Shown: positions 33,355 to 43,602 of the stretch, one piece after another
Layout of the letters: every line of letters starts with the position of its first letter
Numbering within the stretch: the stretch's first letter is position 1
Assembly (NCBI GenBank): GCA_947452415.1
Contig: CANGCT010000005.1
Location: forward strand, 1-54,525
Length of the DNA stretch: 54,525 nt
From: Flavobacteriaceae bacterium
GTDB lineage: Bacteria; Bacteroidota; Bacteroidia; Flavobacteriales; Flavobacteriaceae
Reading direction: 5' to 3'
The notes under the pieces: model-generated
Told to the model about the DNA's origin: nothing
Database searches by the model: none
What the model saw: only the letters and a program-made list of their open reading frames with translations
Program-made: the position numbers and the translations under genes

Positions 33355-34362
33355 ATGAGTAACAATAGAGAAAACGATACTATTCCAGAGGAAATAGATT
33401 TAGGAATATTATTTCAAAAAATAAGCAATTTTTTCAGCAACATTGCTTTTTCTATTTTTAAAGGAATCCTATTTATTAAAAAGAATAGTTTAATTATTAT
33501 TGGATTAGTTATTCTTGGAGCAGGATTAGGATATTTATTAGATACAAGTAAAACAAGTTATACAAGTGAAATAATAGTTTCTCCAATTGATGGTGGAACA
33601 GACTACTTATACTCTAAAATGGATTTGTTCACTTCTAAATTAAGTGAAAATGATACCCAATTTTTCAAAAGCATTGGAATGAAAAATTATCAAAATATTG
33701 GTCAAGTTAAAATAGAACCAATAATTGATATTTATAACTTTGTTAATAATTCAACTTCTGCCGCAAGTGCTCAAAACACTCAAAATTTCGAGTTAGTTAA
33801 GTTATTAGCAGAAAGTTCGGATATTAATAAAGTAATAAAAGATAAATTAACAAGTAAAAACTATCCATTTCATTCTATACAGATAGTAACCAACAATCAA
33901 ATTTCTGAAGAAAATGTTATAAAACCATTATTAAAATGGTTGAATAAAAATGAATATTTGAATAAGGTTTCTTATATCTCAAAGGCGAATATTTTGAACA
34001 AAATGGATAAAAACGAGCAAGAAATTATGCAATTAGACACATTAATTGGTCAAATTTCTAAAAGTGTAGGCAGTAATGAAAGAAGCTCTAATTTAGTTTA
34101 TAATAATGAAAACAATCAAATAAATGGTTTGTTTGATTTAAAGAATAAATTAATTACTGAAATTGCTTCTCAAAAAATAGAATTAATTAAAATAGATTCT
34201 TTTATTAAAGATATTAGCACCATTACAAATATAAAAAATACCAGAGGCACAAACGGAAAAATGAAACTAATTTTGCCAATATTATTTATATTTTTATTCA
34301 TTCTTATTAGAATTTTTATGACTTTTTACAGAAGTCAATTACAAAAATTAAAGCAAAGCTAA
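33355..34362 (+). CDS. Wzz-like polysaccharide chain-length or export protein
   Basis: The 335-residue protein has two membrane helices, one near residues 45-64 ([17 protein letters not shown]) and one near 304-322 ([17 protein letters not shown]), with a large periplasmic part between them containing coiled stretches. This is the layout of Wzz/PCP proteins that set glycan chain length. It is the first gene of the locus and its stop overlaps the rmlA start by 1 base (TAATG). No kinase domain is attached. The Wzz call relies on topology and position. Confidence 0.65.
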   Translation: MSNNRENDTIPEEIDLGILFQKISNFFSNIAFSIFKGILFIKKNSLIIIGLVILGAGLGYLLDTSKTSYTSEIIVSPIDGGTDYLYSKMDLFTSKLSENDTQFFKSIGMKNYQNIGQVKIEPIIDIYNFVNNSTSAASAQNTQNFELVKLLAESSDINKVIKDKLTSKNYPFHSIQIVTNNQISEENVIKPLLKWLNKNEYLNKVSYISKANILNKMDKNEQEIMQLDTLIGQISKSVGSNERSSNLVYNNENNQINGLFDLKNKLITEIASQKIELIKIDSFIKDISTITNIKNTRGTNGKMKLILPILFIFLFILIRIFMTFYRSQLQKLKQS

Positions 34363-35225
34363 TGAAAGGAATTATTTTAGCAGGAGGATCAGGCACTAGA
34401 TTGCATCCTTTAACAATAGCTGTTAGTAAACAATTGATGCCAATTTATAATAAACCAATGATTTATTATCCATTAGCAACCTTAATGTGGGCCGGAATTA
34501 AAGAAATACTAATTATTTCTACACCCCACGATTTACACCTTTTTAGAACCTTACTTGGTGACGGAACAAAATATGGTTGCCGATTTGAATATGAAGTACA
34601 AGAAAATCCGAACGGACTTGCAGAAGCATTTATTATTGGAAAAGAATTTATAGGTAAGGATAAGGTTGCCTTAGTTTTAGGAGATAATATTTTTTACGGA
34701 ACTGGTTTAGCCGATTTACTTCAAGCCAACAACGATCCAGATGGTGGAATTATTTATGCTTACCACGTGCACGATCCAGAACGTTATGGTGTAGTAGATT
34801 TTGACAAACAAGGCAAAGTGCTTTCTATTGAAGAAAAACCAGCAGAGCCAAAATCTAATTATGCTGTTCCAGGAATATATTTTTATGATAATGATGTTGT
34901 AGATATTGCTTCCAATATAAAACCAAGTCATCGAGGAGAAATAGAAATTACGGATGTTAATAAAGAATATTTGCGAAGAGGCAAGCTTAAAGTTAGTATT
35001 TTAGATCGTGGAACCGCTTGGTTTGATACAGGAACGTTTAATTCTTTAATGCAAGCATCACAATTTGTTCAAGTTATAGAAGAGCGTCAAGGATTAAAAA
35101 TTGGTTCAATAGAAGAAGCTGCTTTTAGAATGGGTTTTATTGATAATGCTCAACTTAAAGCACTTGCAGAACCATTATTAAAAAGTGGTTATGGCACTCA
35201 ATTAGTAGATATATCTAACGAATAA
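34362..35225 (+). CDS. rmlA: Glucose-1-phosphate thymidylyltransferase
   Basis: The 287-residue protein has the nucleotidyltransferase signature [11 protein letters not shown] at 8-18, [18 protein letters not shown] and [13 protein letters not shown]. These match RmlA/RfbA, which makes dTDP-glucose from glucose 1-phosphate and dTTP, the first step of dTDP-L-rhamnose synthesis. Length is normal. It is coupled to the Wzz-like gene by a 1-base overlap and followed by rmlC after 20 bases. Confidence 0.96.
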   Translation: MKGIILAGGSGTRLHPLTIAVSKQLMPIYNKPMIYYPLATLMWAGIKEILIISTPHDLHLFRTLLGDGTKYGCRFEYEVQENPNGLAEAFIIGKEFIGKDKVALVLGDNIFYGTGLADLLQANNDPDGGIIYAYHVHDPERYGVVDFDKQGKVLSIEEKPAEPKSNYAVPGIYFYDNDVVDIASNIKPSHRGEIEITDVNKEYLRRGKLKVSILDRGTAWFDTGTFNSLMQASQFVQVIEERQGLKIGSIEEAAFRMGFIDNAQLKALAEPLLKSGYGTQLVDISNE

Positions 35226-35245
35226 CAGTATTATTTAGTTTCTAT

Positions 35246-35797
35246 ATGAAGTTTATACCCACCAAACTAGAAGGATGTTTTATTATAGAGCCCAAAATTA
35301 TCCAAGATGACAGAGGGTATTTCATGGAAAATTTCAACGCAAACACCTTTCAAAAAGGAATAGGAAGACAAGTACATTTTGTTCAAGACAACCAATCTTT
35401 TTCTTCCAAAGGGGTTTTGCGCGGATTGCATTACCAAACAGGAGAACACGCTCAAGCAAAGTTGGTTCGGGTTTTACAAGGAGAAGTTTTAGATATTGCT
35501 GTCGATATTCGTCCAGGTTCTAGTACTTATGGGCAATATGTTTCGGTAGTACTTTCAGGTGAAAATCAAACGCAATTCTTTATTCCAAGAGGATTTGCTC
35601 ACGGGTTTTTAGTATTGAGTAACACGGCAACGTTCTTTTATAAATGCGATAATTTTTATAATAAAGATAGTGAGGGCGGATTAATTTATAACGATCCAAC
35701 TTTAAATATAGATTGGCAATTTCCAACTTCTGAATTGCTCATTTCAGATAAAGACCAAGCTTTACCAACCCTAGAAAATGCTAAAAAAGTATGGTAG
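35246..35797 (+). CDS. rmlC: dTDP-4-dehydrorhamnose 3,5-epimerase
   Basis: The 183-residue protein has the cupin signature GVLRGLHYQ with its catalytic His, LDIAVDIRPGSSTYGQ and PRGFAHGFLVLS, all typical of RmlC. It epimerises C3 and C5 of dTDP-4-keto-6-deoxyglucose. Its end overlaps rmlD by 7 bases. The substrate must come from an RmlB dehydratase, which is not present in this locus. Confidence 0.96.
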   Translation: MKFIPTKLEGCFIIEPKIIQDDRGYFMENFNANTFQKGIGRQVHFVQDNQSFSSKGVLRGLHYQTGEHAQAKLVRVLQGEVLDIAVDIRPGSSTYGQYVSVVLSGENQTQFFIPRGFAHGFLVLSNTATFFYKCDNFYNKDSEGGLIYNDPTLNIDWQFPTSELLISDKDQALPTLENAKKVW

Positions 35798-36651
35798 TTT
35801 TAGTAGCAGGTTCAAACGGACAATTAGGACAAGCAATTCAATTTGTTTCTGGAAATTATCCGAAAATAGATTTTGTTTTTTGTTCTTCTTCTGATTTAGA
35901 TATTACTAAAAAGGAAAGTTGTAAAGAAGTTTTTTATAAATACAAACCCAATTTTTGTATTAATGCTGCTGCTTATACTGCAGTAGATAAAGCAGAAGGC
36001 GAAAAAGAACAAGCATATTTAATTAATGTAGTAGGAGCAAAAAATCTTGCCGATTTTTGTAAAGAAACCAATGCCACATTACTTCATGTGTCTACTGATT
36101 TTGTTTTTGATGGAAACAACACTAAACCTTATACAGAAGAAGACACCCCAAATCCAACAGGAGTTTACGGACAAACAAAACTAGACGGAGAAAAAGCAAT
36201 TCAAGAAACGTTAGAGCAGCATTTTATCATAAGAACCTCCTGGGTGTATTCGCAATTTGGAAATAATTTTATGAAAACCATGTTACGATTGGCATCCGAA
36301 AGAGACAGTCTATCGGTTGTAAGCGATCAATTGGGCACACCTACCAACGCAGTAGATTTAGCGGAAGCATTAATTACAATGCTAACCAAAACCTACAACC
36401 TACAACCTACAACCTATAACCTTTTCGGGATTTACAACTTTTCTAACGAAGGCCAATGTAGTTGGTATGATTTTGCCAAGAAAATATTTAAAGAAAATAA
36501 CATTACAATAAATTTAAATCCTATTTTGACATCCCAATATCCAACTCCTGCAAAAAGACCTTCCTACAGTGTATTGGACAAAAGTAAAATAAAGAAGATT
36601 TTTGGTTTGCAAATTAATCCATGGGAAGACAGTTTAATTAAAACGCAATAA
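35791..36651 (+). CDS. rmlD: dTDP-4-dehydrorhamnose reductase
   Basis: The 286-residue SDR protein starts with VLVAGSNGQLGQAI (nucleotide-binding Gly motif) and has CINAAAYTAVDKAE, LLHVSTDFVFDG and the catalytic YxxxK in VYGQTKLDGE. It reduces the 4-keto group to give dTDP-L-rhamnose. Around residues 200-212 the protein has an unusual repeat, TYNLQPTTYNL, encoded by four tandem 7-bp units. This looks like an insertion compared with the family. The frame is intact in this sequence. Confidence 0.94.
   Translation: MVVLVAGSNGQLGQAIQFVSGNYPKIDFVFCSSSDLDITKKESCKEVFYKYKPNFCINAAAYTAVDKAEGEKEQAYLINVVGAKNLADFCKETNATLLHVSTDFVFDGNNTKPYTEEDTPNPTGVYGQTKLDGEKAIQETLEQHFIIRTSWVYSQFGNNFMKTMLRLASERDSLSVVSDQLGTPTNAVDLAEALITMLTKTYNLQPTTYNLFGIYNFSNEGQCSWYDFAKKIFKENNITINLNPILTSQYPTPAKRPSYSVLDKSKIKKIFGLQINPWEDSLIKTQ
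36392..36419 (+). repeat. Heptanucleotide tandem repeat within rmlD
   Basis: Four units of CCTACAA (the last is CCTATAA) follow each other without gaps. Loss or gain of one unit shifts the reading frame. Confidence 0.9.
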
Positions 36652-36746
36652 TTTCAACAGATACTAGTTAAATTCTCTATAATTTTTTTTTGTAGCTATA
36701 TTAAAACCCCTACGTTTATCATTTTAAAGCATTAAAATTATTTTTC

Positions 36747-38891
36747 TTGAAAAAACATATTATTTTAATAGTACTTCTTCTACTTAATTTTGCTTTTGCT
36801 TTTAGTCAAAAGGCAAACAAGATTGTTATTGAAAGTGCTGATTATGGCGACATTAATGAAATAGAAATGCCCAATGCAACACTGCTAACCGGAAATGTTA
36901 GAGTTAGACATGATGGCATAGTAATGACCTGTAATAAAGCCTATTATTTTAAAGATGAAAATTACATAAAAGCTTTTGGAAATGTAGAAATGGTGCAAGG
37001 AGATACTTTGTATTTAAATAGTAAATATGCCGAGTATAACGGAAATGTTAAAAAAGCTTATGCAACCGGTAATGTAGTAATGCATTCTCCAGAATCTACA
37101 ATGACAACCGATACTATTCATTTCGATAGAAACACCCAAGAAGCGTATTTTAATTCTAATGGAACTATCGTTAATAAAAACAACACCTTAAAAAGCAAAG
37201 CAGGAAGATATTATGTAAAAGAAAAAAAATACCAATTTTTATCTTCCGTAGTGTTAACCAATCCAGAATATATAATAAAATCAAACCATTTAGACTATAA
37301 AACACAGCAAGGAACTTCCTATTTATATGGTCCATCAACCATAAAAGGCAAAGAAACATTTATTTATACAGAAAACGGCGTCTATAACAGCAAAAAAAAC
37401 ACAGGCCACTTTTTAAGAAAATCATCCATAAAATATAAAGATAGATTGATTGAAGGCGATAGTTTATATTACGACAGAAAAATAGAATTTGCATCGGGAA
37501 CTAACAATGTAAAAATTACCGACTCCATAAACAAAGCCATAATTAAAGGACATTATGGAGAAATTTATAAACAAAAAGACTCCCTTTATATCACCAAACA
37601 TGCTTCTATAAGAACTTTAGCAGAAAAAGATTCAATGTTTATTCACGCTAAAAGAATAATCGTAACTGGAAAAGTTGGCGAAAGAATCATTAGAGGATTT
37701 AAAGAAGTTAGGTTTTTTACAAAAGATATGAGCGGCAAGTGTGATTCTATTCATTCTAGTCAAAAAAGGCAATTAACACAACTTATTGGAAAGCCCATTC
37801 TTTGGAACTTTGAAAATCAATTAACAGGAGATGTAATGCACTTAATTGGAAACAACAAAACCGAAAAACTCGACTCGCTAAAAGTGTTGAAAAATGCATT
37901 TATTATATCCAAAGATACCATTGGAACAGGTTACAACCAAGTAAAAGGGATCAATCTCTATGGAAAATTCAAAGACAATAAACTCTATGAAACCGATATT
38001 GTAAAAAATACTGAAGTAGTATATTACATGCGAAACGATAAAAACGAACTAATAGGCATCAATAAAAACGTAAGTAGTCGTATAAACATGATTATGGACG
38101 ACAAGAGTAAAGTGGATACCATTACTTTTTTCGACACCGTAGATGGTGATATTTACCCTGAAAAAGACCTACCCGAAAATGCCCGAAAACTCCGAGGTTT
38201 TGTTTGGCGAGGCGACGAACGAATAAAAACCAAAGAAGATATTTATCCACCCGATGAAGTAGAATTGGATAAAAATATTGTGGAGGAGAGTAATAATAGG
38301 TATGAGAAGGATAAAATAAAAGAAGCAATTGCTAATAATAAACTTGAAGATAAATTGAATGGTGATGATTTTTATCAGGAGTTTTTTAGAAAGTATAATA
38401 ATAGATTGATTGTGGATAAAAATAAACAATTATTGCTGGCACAAAACTTTAAATTTAAGTTTCCATCAGACACTAAAGCAGTTGATAATTATAAAAAGAG
38501 AAACCCAAAATTTAAAAATGAAGTTAGCGTTGACAAAGTATTGTGGAATTGGAAAACAATGGTAAACTCTAAGTATGACGGTGGCCTTTTTACAGGAAAG
38601 GAAAATCTGGAAGAAATAGAAATACCACAAAAAGAATTTTTAACTTTTGATGAGCTATTCAAATTGTATGATAATCGCATAATAGTTGACAAAAATGGAG
38701 AGAAGTTATTTGTACAAAAAAGCAAATTTAAGTTTCCAGCAAATGAAAAAGCATTTGAATTATTAAAACAAAATAATCCAAAGTATAGAATAGAAGTAAA
38801 AATAAATCAAGAAATTTGGAATTGGAAAACAATGGTAAATGGAAAATATGATGGTGGTCTTTTTACAGGAAATGAGAAAATAGATAATTAA
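36747..38891 (+). CDS. OstA-like (LptA-type) protein with duplicated C-terminal repeat
   Basis: The 714-residue protein begins with a signal peptide (KKHIILIVLLLLNFAFAFSQ). The start codon is TTG, since no in-frame ATG fits. The main part is OstA/LptA-like: LLTGNVRVRHDGIVMTCNKA and repeated short strand motifs (AYATGNVVMHSP), the beta-jellyroll type that binds lipopolysaccharide on its way to the outer membrane. The C-terminal 175 residues hold two copies of an unrelated repeat of about 80 residues (about 540-618 and 632-710), each ending in WNWKTMVN, KYDGGLFTG. This repeat is not part of the usual family. It lies inside the polysaccharide locus between rmlD and the flippase. Confidence 0.75.
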   Translation: MKKHIILIVLLLLNFAFAFSQKANKIVIESADYGDINEIEMPNATLLTGNVRVRHDGIVMTCNKAYYFKDENYIKAFGNVEMVQGDTLYLNSKYAEYNGNVKKAYATGNVVMHSPESTMTTDTIHFDRNTQEAYFNSNGTIVNKNNTLKSKAGRYYVKEKKYQFLSSVVLTNPEYIIKSNHLDYKTQQGTSYLYGPSTIKGKETFIYTENGVYNSKKNTGHFLRKSSIKYKDRLIEGDSLYYDRKIEFASGTNNVKITDSINKAIIKGHYGEIYKQKDSLYITKHASIRTLAEKDSMFIHAKRIIVTGKVGERIIRGFKEVRFFTKDMSGKCDSIHSSQKRQLTQLIGKPILWNFENQLTGDVMHLIGNNKTEKLDSLKVLKNAFIISKDTIGTGYNQVKGINLYGKFKDNKLYETDIVKNTEVVYYMRNDKNELIGINKNVSSRINMIMDDKSKVDTITFFDTVDGDIYPEKDLPENARKLRGFVWRGDERIKTKEDIYPPDEVELDKNIVEESNNRYEKDKIKEAIANNKLEDKLNGDDFYQEFFRKYNNRLIVDKNKQLLLAQNFKFKFPSDTKAVDNYKKRNPKFKNEVSVDKVLWNWKTMVNSKYDGGLFTGKENLEEIEIPQKEFLTFDELFKLYDNRIIVDKNGEKLFVQKSKFKFPANEKAFELLKQNNPKYRIEVKINQEIWNWKTMVNGKYDGGLFTGNEKIDN

Positions 38892-38904
38892 TCTAAATTG
38901 TATA

Positions 38905-40224
38905 GTGATAAAAAAAGCACAAATAATTTATTATAAAGTAAAAAAAAATACTTTTGTAATGCAAAGTATTAAAACGATGTTATTAAGGGTTATAGGTATT
39001 ATAACACTATTTGGATTTACATTGTTTTTAACACGAAATTACAGCCCAAAAATTATTGGTCAATATGATTTTATTAGAACCTATCTTCTTGTTGTAGGAA
39101 CGATATGTTTATTAGGAACAGAACAGTCGATTTTATATTTCGCTGGAATAATTAAAGGAAAAGGAAGTACTGTAGATTTAAAAAATATATATCTAAAAAA
39201 AGTTACTTTACTTTTAATAACATCATTACTTTCATTAGGCGCTTTATTTATTATAGGAGATAAACTTATAAATGATTTTTTTAATGATGTGTTAATTTTT
39301 CCAATTTTATTTAAGGCCACTTCTTGTTTGTTTTTCTTTGGTTTAACAACTTTAAATACAGAAGTATTTAGAGCATTAGATAAAATATATATCGCAGAAT
39401 TATTTCGAAACACATTAAAATATTTGTCTGTTATTATAGGAGCTGTATTTTTATTAAATATTCATAAAGAATATTATTTAGTGGATACTTTCCTGATTGG
39501 ATTTGTTTTTTTAGCTATTATTTCTTTAATAATGATTATTTCAATTTTTAATAAAAAAATAAAGAATGAATCAGAAAACGAAAAATTAAGGTATTCTCAC
39601 AAAGAAATAATCGTTAAATCATATCCAATGGCAATTAGTGGTATGGCTTTTTTTCTTCTTATTAGTTTTGATATAATGTTATTGAAAAAACATTTTGGAA
39701 ATGAAACTGTAGCTTATTATTCTACAGCTATCAAACTTATGACAATTCTTGCAATGATTATAATTTCTATAAATATAACAGTTTCAACAAAAATTGCAGA
39801 GTATTATTCAAGTAACAAAATTGTAGAATTAAAAGAAATTATTAAAAAAACGTCAAGACTTATTTTTTTATTTACATTTCCAATAACTATTTTCATTTGT
39901 GTTTTTTCAGACTTTATTTTGTCAGTATTTGGAAAAAATTATAATCAAGCACAATATCCATTAATAATTTTGATGTTTGGTCAGGCAATTTGTTCTATGT
40001 TTGGTTCTTCACCGATTTATTTGAATATGACAGGTAGACAAAAAATATTTCAAAATATTTTATTGATTGCTGTAGGCATAAACTTTTTTTCTAACTTTTT
40101 TTTAATTCCTATTTATGGAATGGTAGGCGCTGCAATTTCGTTTGTAATTAGTTTGTTTTTCTGGAACATAACAGTAGCTATTATCGTTTATAGAAAAGAT
40201 AAAATCAGAATATTTTTAAGCTAA
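38905..40224 (+). CDS. Wzx-type polysaccharide flippase
   Basis: The 439-residue protein has about 12 membrane helices and the MATE/Wzx-like segments LTRNYSPKIIGQYDFI and PIYGMVGAAISFVISL. It is a member of the oligosaccharide flippase family that moves lipid-linked repeat units across the inner membrane. The frame starts with GTG at 38905, 13 bases after the OstA-like stop. A later ATG at 38959 would shorten the charged N-terminus, and both are possible. Confidence 0.85.
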   Translation: MIKKAQIIYYKVKKNTFVMQSIKTMLLRVIGIITLFGFTLFLTRNYSPKIIGQYDFIRTYLLVVGTICLLGTEQSILYFAGIIKGKGSTVDLKNIYLKKVTLLLITSLLSLGALFIIGDKLINDFFNDVLIFPILFKATSCLFFFGLTTLNTEVFRALDKIYIAELFRNTLKYLSVIIGAVFLLNIHKEYYLVDTFLIGFVFLAIISLIMIISIFNKKIKNESENEKLRYSHKEIIVKSYPMAISGMAFFLLISFDIMLLKKHFGNETVAYYSTAIKLMTILAMIIISINITVSTKIAEYYSSNKIVELKEIIKKTSRLIFLFTFPITIFICVFSDFILSVFGKNYNQAQYPLIILMFGQAICSMFGSSPIYLNMTGRQKIFQNILLIAVGINFFSNFFLIPIYGMVGAAISFVISLFFWNITVAIIVYRKDKIRIFLS

Positions 40225-40225
40225 A

Positions 40226-41278
40226 ATGAGAAAAACATTAATACTTTCAATAGGTAGAACAAATAGTTTACCGCTTTATGCTAAGTATATTATAGAAAAT
40301 TCAAACATTCAAGAAAGAGATTTTATTGTTTCAAAACAGAGCGATTATACTATAAATTCACTAGGAGAAATAGCTATAAATACTTATAAAAACAAGAAAG
40401 AATTTTTATTAAGAACATTATTTTATCTACCATTTAAGTTTGTTTCACTTATTCCCAAACTCTATAAAGAATACGATGTTTTATATTTACCATACATGCA
40501 TTTTTGGGATTTACCATTTATATTGTTTTTTAAAATATTAAAAAGAAAGGTGGTAATTACAGCTCACGATGGTATTTTACACGATGGTGAAAATGGGAAA
40601 TTGTTAAGTTTTTTAAATAAATTTGAAATTAAAAGTGCTGACGAACTTATTGTTTTAACAGAATTTGTTAAACAATTAATTATTAAAAAATTTCAATATA
40701 AAAACAAGATTCATGTTATTCCACATGGATTAATTGAAAATAAATTTATAAAAAGAAAAGATCAAACAGGTTCTAAAAATTTACTTTTTTTAGGAAGAAT
40801 AAGTAAATATAAAGGTGTAGAGTTACTAATAGAATCTGTTTCAGAAATATCCGAATCTATAGATAAATTAATAATTGCAGGAAAAAGTATTTATAATATA
40901 AATTATGGAAATCATCCAAAAATTGAAATTCAAGATAATTATTTATCTGATCAAGAAATTGGTGAATTATTAAGTTGGGCAGATGTTTTAATTTTACCAT
41001 ACTTAGAAGGTTCTCAGTCCGGAGTTATTGCATTGGCAATTAATGCAGAATTACCAATGGTGTGCACCAATGTAGGAGGCTTTAAAGAGCAACTAGAAAA
41101 TGATGAGGCAATCTGGGTATCTCCCAATAAAGAATCTTTAAAAGAAGGAATCTTAAGCATAATTAATAATGTAGATTTGCAAAACAAAATAAAGTTTAAA
41201 CTTAAACAAAAAAAAGAAGTTTTATCTTGGGCACAAATAACAAAACAACTATTTGAATTAGTAAGATCAACAAAATAA
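40226..41278 (+). CDS. GT4-type glycosyltransferase
   Basis: The 350-residue protein has the GT-B C-terminal signature: IHVIPHGL, LLFLGRISKYKGVELLI and VLILPYLEGSQSGVIALA, which bind the sugar nucleotide. It probably adds one sugar to the repeat unit. The N-terminal half has the acceptor-side region KVVITAHDGILHDGE. The gene starts 1 base after the flippase stop and is followed 1 base later by a membrane protein gene. Confidence 0.85.
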   Translation: MRKTLILSIGRTNSLPLYAKYIIENSNIQERDFIVSKQSDYTINSLGEIAINTYKNKKEFLLRTLFYLPFKFVSLIPKLYKEYDVLYLPYMHFWDLPFILFFKILKRKVVITAHDGILHDGENGKLLSFLNKFEIKSADELIVLTEFVKQLIIKKFQYKNKIHVIPHGLIENKFIKRKDQTGSKNLLFLGRISKYKGVELLIESVSEISESIDKLIIAGKSIYNINYGNHPKIEIQDNYLSDQEIGELLSWADVLILPYLEGSQSGVIALAINAELPMVCTNVGGFKEQLENDEAIWVSPNKESLKEGILSIINNVDLQNKIKFKLKQKKEVLSWAQITKQLFELVRSTK

Positions 41279-41279
41279 A

Positions 41280-42353
41280 ATGAAAGGTACTATAAAGAAA
41301 AACACAGCTGTTTTTTTAATGATGTTTGGTATAAACTTAATAATCTCTTGTTTAGCTTATTTTGTTTTACCCGACAAATATTTTAGTGATACCAAGACAT
41401 TAATTTTTGATAAACATCATGAAATAGGTTTTATAGGAAGTTATCCTTTAGGCATATTGTTTTATAAAGTTACGCTTTTAAGGCATTTGCCTTTTCCAAT
41501 TATTGCATTAATTCAATACCCTATTTTAGTTTATATTTTATATAAAATAGGTATCCCTCCAAATTTTCACAAACTAACAGTAAAAAACATTATAGTTTAC
41601 ATTGGGTTTTTTATGTTGGCTATTTTTGTTTCAATGCCTTCAAAAGAGTTTATTACCTTTTTGTATATATCCTTAATTCCGTTTATTTTTAACAGCACTA
41701 AAAAATCCGATAAGAGTAAGATTTTTTTAGCATTGTTTTTAGTAGCATTATTTGGTGTTTTTAGATCTTATTATGCTTTAATACCAATTATAGCAGTTGG
41801 AATTAATTTTATTTCACAAATTAAGTTTAAAAGAAAAATATTTTCAACTTTATTCTTTGGAATTTTGATTGCTGTTTTTATTTCAATTAGTCATGGGTTC
41901 GTAAAAGGAAAATATATGTCTGAAAGCACCAGGGAAGGTTTGAATACTGAAAGGAAAAACTCAAAAGACGCTAATTCAATGATAGTATCACCAGTAGCAA
42001 CAGGTTCATGGTATGGTGAAACAATAGGTATTTTCAATGGATTTATAGCTGTAAATATTCCTGTTGTTGAGGGAATAAAACATCTATTATCACCACAAAT
42101 TGTTGCTTTTATCGTTTGGCAATTGTTATTGTTTTATATTTTACTTGTACGATTTTCGCGGTGTTTAAAAGATAGAGAAAAATATAAATTTGAGCTTTGG
42201 ACAATCATCATATTGTTTTCATATTATATTGTACAAGGATTATTCGAACCAGATTTAGGGACAGCTACAAGGCATAAAATTGGGTTTTTCCCATTAGTTT
42301 ATTTTATTTTTTATTATGAATATTTCAGAAAAGATATACGTCAAAATAATTAA
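41280..42353 (+). CDS. Polytopic membrane protein of the polysaccharide locus
   Basis: The 357-residue protein has about ten hydrophobic segments and a hydrophilic loop around residues 205-235 (KGKYMSESTREGLNTERKNS). It has no motif I can name. Position between a glycosyltransferase and a ligase-like gene suggests a polymerase, acyltransferase or other transport-associated role, but this is only inference. Its end overlaps the next gene by 38 bases. Confidence 0.5.
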   Translation: MKGTIKKNTAVFLMMFGINLIISCLAYFVLPDKYFSDTKTLIFDKHHEIGFIGSYPLGILFYKVTLLRHLPFPIIALIQYPILVYILYKIGIPPNFHKLTVKNIIVYIGFFMLAIFVSMPSKEFITFLYISLIPFIFNSTKKSDKSKIFLALFLVALFGVFRSYYALIPIIAVGINFISQIKFKRKIFSTLFFGILIAVFISISHGFVKGKYMSESTREGLNTERKNSKDANSMIVSPVATGSWYGETIGIFNGFIAVNIPVVEGIKHLLSPQIVAFIVWQLLLFYILLVRFSRCLKDREKYKFELWTIIILFSYYIVQGLFEPDLGTATRHKIGFFPLVYFIFYYEYFRKDIRQNN

Positions 42354-43602
42354 TGTTTTTATTGTTTTAATTTCAATTACATTAATTTTCAGAAAGCCAT
42401 GTACTTGGTTTATCATTTTGTATTCTGCTTTCTGTTTATTAAACTATAAAAAGTTAGAGTTCAATAAAAAAGCATTATTTATTTCACTTTTTATAGCACT
42501 TCCTTTAATTGTTGAATTAGTTTTGTTTTGGAACAACGACTCCTTTGTATTGGGATTAAAATCTTTAGAAAAAAGTACAGCACTTATAGTCTTTCCTTTA
42601 TTTGTAATAGGCAACTATAAAAGAATTAGTTTTATTAAAATTGCTAATTTTTATAGAATTTTTACAACTCTAATTGTTTTTGTATTTTATATTTTTTACA
42701 TAAAAACAGATGTAATGTATCTTACCAAATATTCTAAAGGTATTGATATATGGGAACTCGGTTATTCTTTTGCCAATTTTGTCGGAATGCACGGGCCGGC
42801 CTTGAATATGCACATGGCATTTGTAGCTATTTGTAATTTTTATTTTATTTTTTATAAGATTAAAGACAACAATATAATTGTTTTTATATCAAATTTTTTA
42901 TTATTTATTACGTCTATTTTCTTAGTAATATATATTAATTCAAAGTTAGCGTTATTCAATGCCTTAATAGGAATATTGATGATTATTTTTTTTGAAATTA
43001 GAAAGAAAATAAATACGTTAAAACTTGTTGGGCTTTGTGGATTATTACTAATTATGTTTTTTGGCATTATCAATATTTATGTAAAAGAGAATCCATATAT
43101 GATAAAAAAATATAAGGAAGTTACGTTTGCACATATGGATAAAATAGGAAAACTAGATGAACTAAAAGATCCAGAAGGACAAGTATATAATTCTTTTGTA
43201 ACTCGATTATCTATTTGGAAATCTACAATAGAATTATCCTTTAAGAACTTACCTTTTGGTGTTGGTGCGTCCGATGGGAAACCACAATTATTCAAGTATT
43301 ATAAACAAACAAATCAATTTTTTTTAGAGCGTCATAAATTACCTGTTCACAATCAATTTTTAGATGCTTTTTTAAAATTTGGTATTTTAGGTTTATTGTC
43401 CATAACACTTTATTTTTTGAATATGTTTTACCTAGGAATAAAGACAAAAAATGTCATTATTTGTAGCTTTTCCTTTTTATTTTTTGCATCCAACCTAACT
43501 GATGATTTTCTTATTCGTTTTGATGGAATTGTTTTCAGCGCTTTTTGGATTACAATATTTACAACCTTTTATTTAAAGACCATTGATATAGATACTAGAT
43601 AA
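42316..43602 (+). CDS. O-antigen ligase/polymerase-like membrane protein
   Basis: The 428-residue protein has about ten membrane helices and, near the C-terminus, HNQFLDAFLKFGILGLLSI after a large external loop. This His-containing motif is characteristic of the Wzy_C/O-antigen ligase family. The protein may polymerise the repeat unit or ligate it to a lipid carrier. Its ATG lies 38 bases inside the preceding gene, and its end overlaps the convergent glycosyltransferase by 30 bases. The exact activity cannot be distinguished by eye. Confidence 0.75.
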   Translation: MNISEKIYVKIINVFIVLISITLIFRKPCTWFIILYSAFCLLNYKKLEFNKKALFISLFIALPLIVELVLFWNNDSFVLGLKSLEKSTALIVFPLFVIGNYKRISFIKIANFYRIFTTLIVFVFYIFYIKTDVMYLTKYSKGIDIWELGYSFANFVGMHGPALNMHMAFVAICNFYFIFYKIKDNNIIVFISNFLLFITSIFLVIYINSKLALFNALIGILMIIFFEIRKKINTLKLVGLCGLLLIMFFGIINIYVKENPYMIKKYKEVTFAHMDKIGKLDELKDPEGQVYNSFVTRLSIWKSTIELSFKNLPFGVGASDGKPQLFKYYKQTNQFFLERHKLPVHNQFLDAFLKFGILGLLSITLYFLNMFYLGIKTKNVIICSFSFLFFASNLTDDFLIRFDGIVFSAFWITIFTTFYLKTIDIDTR

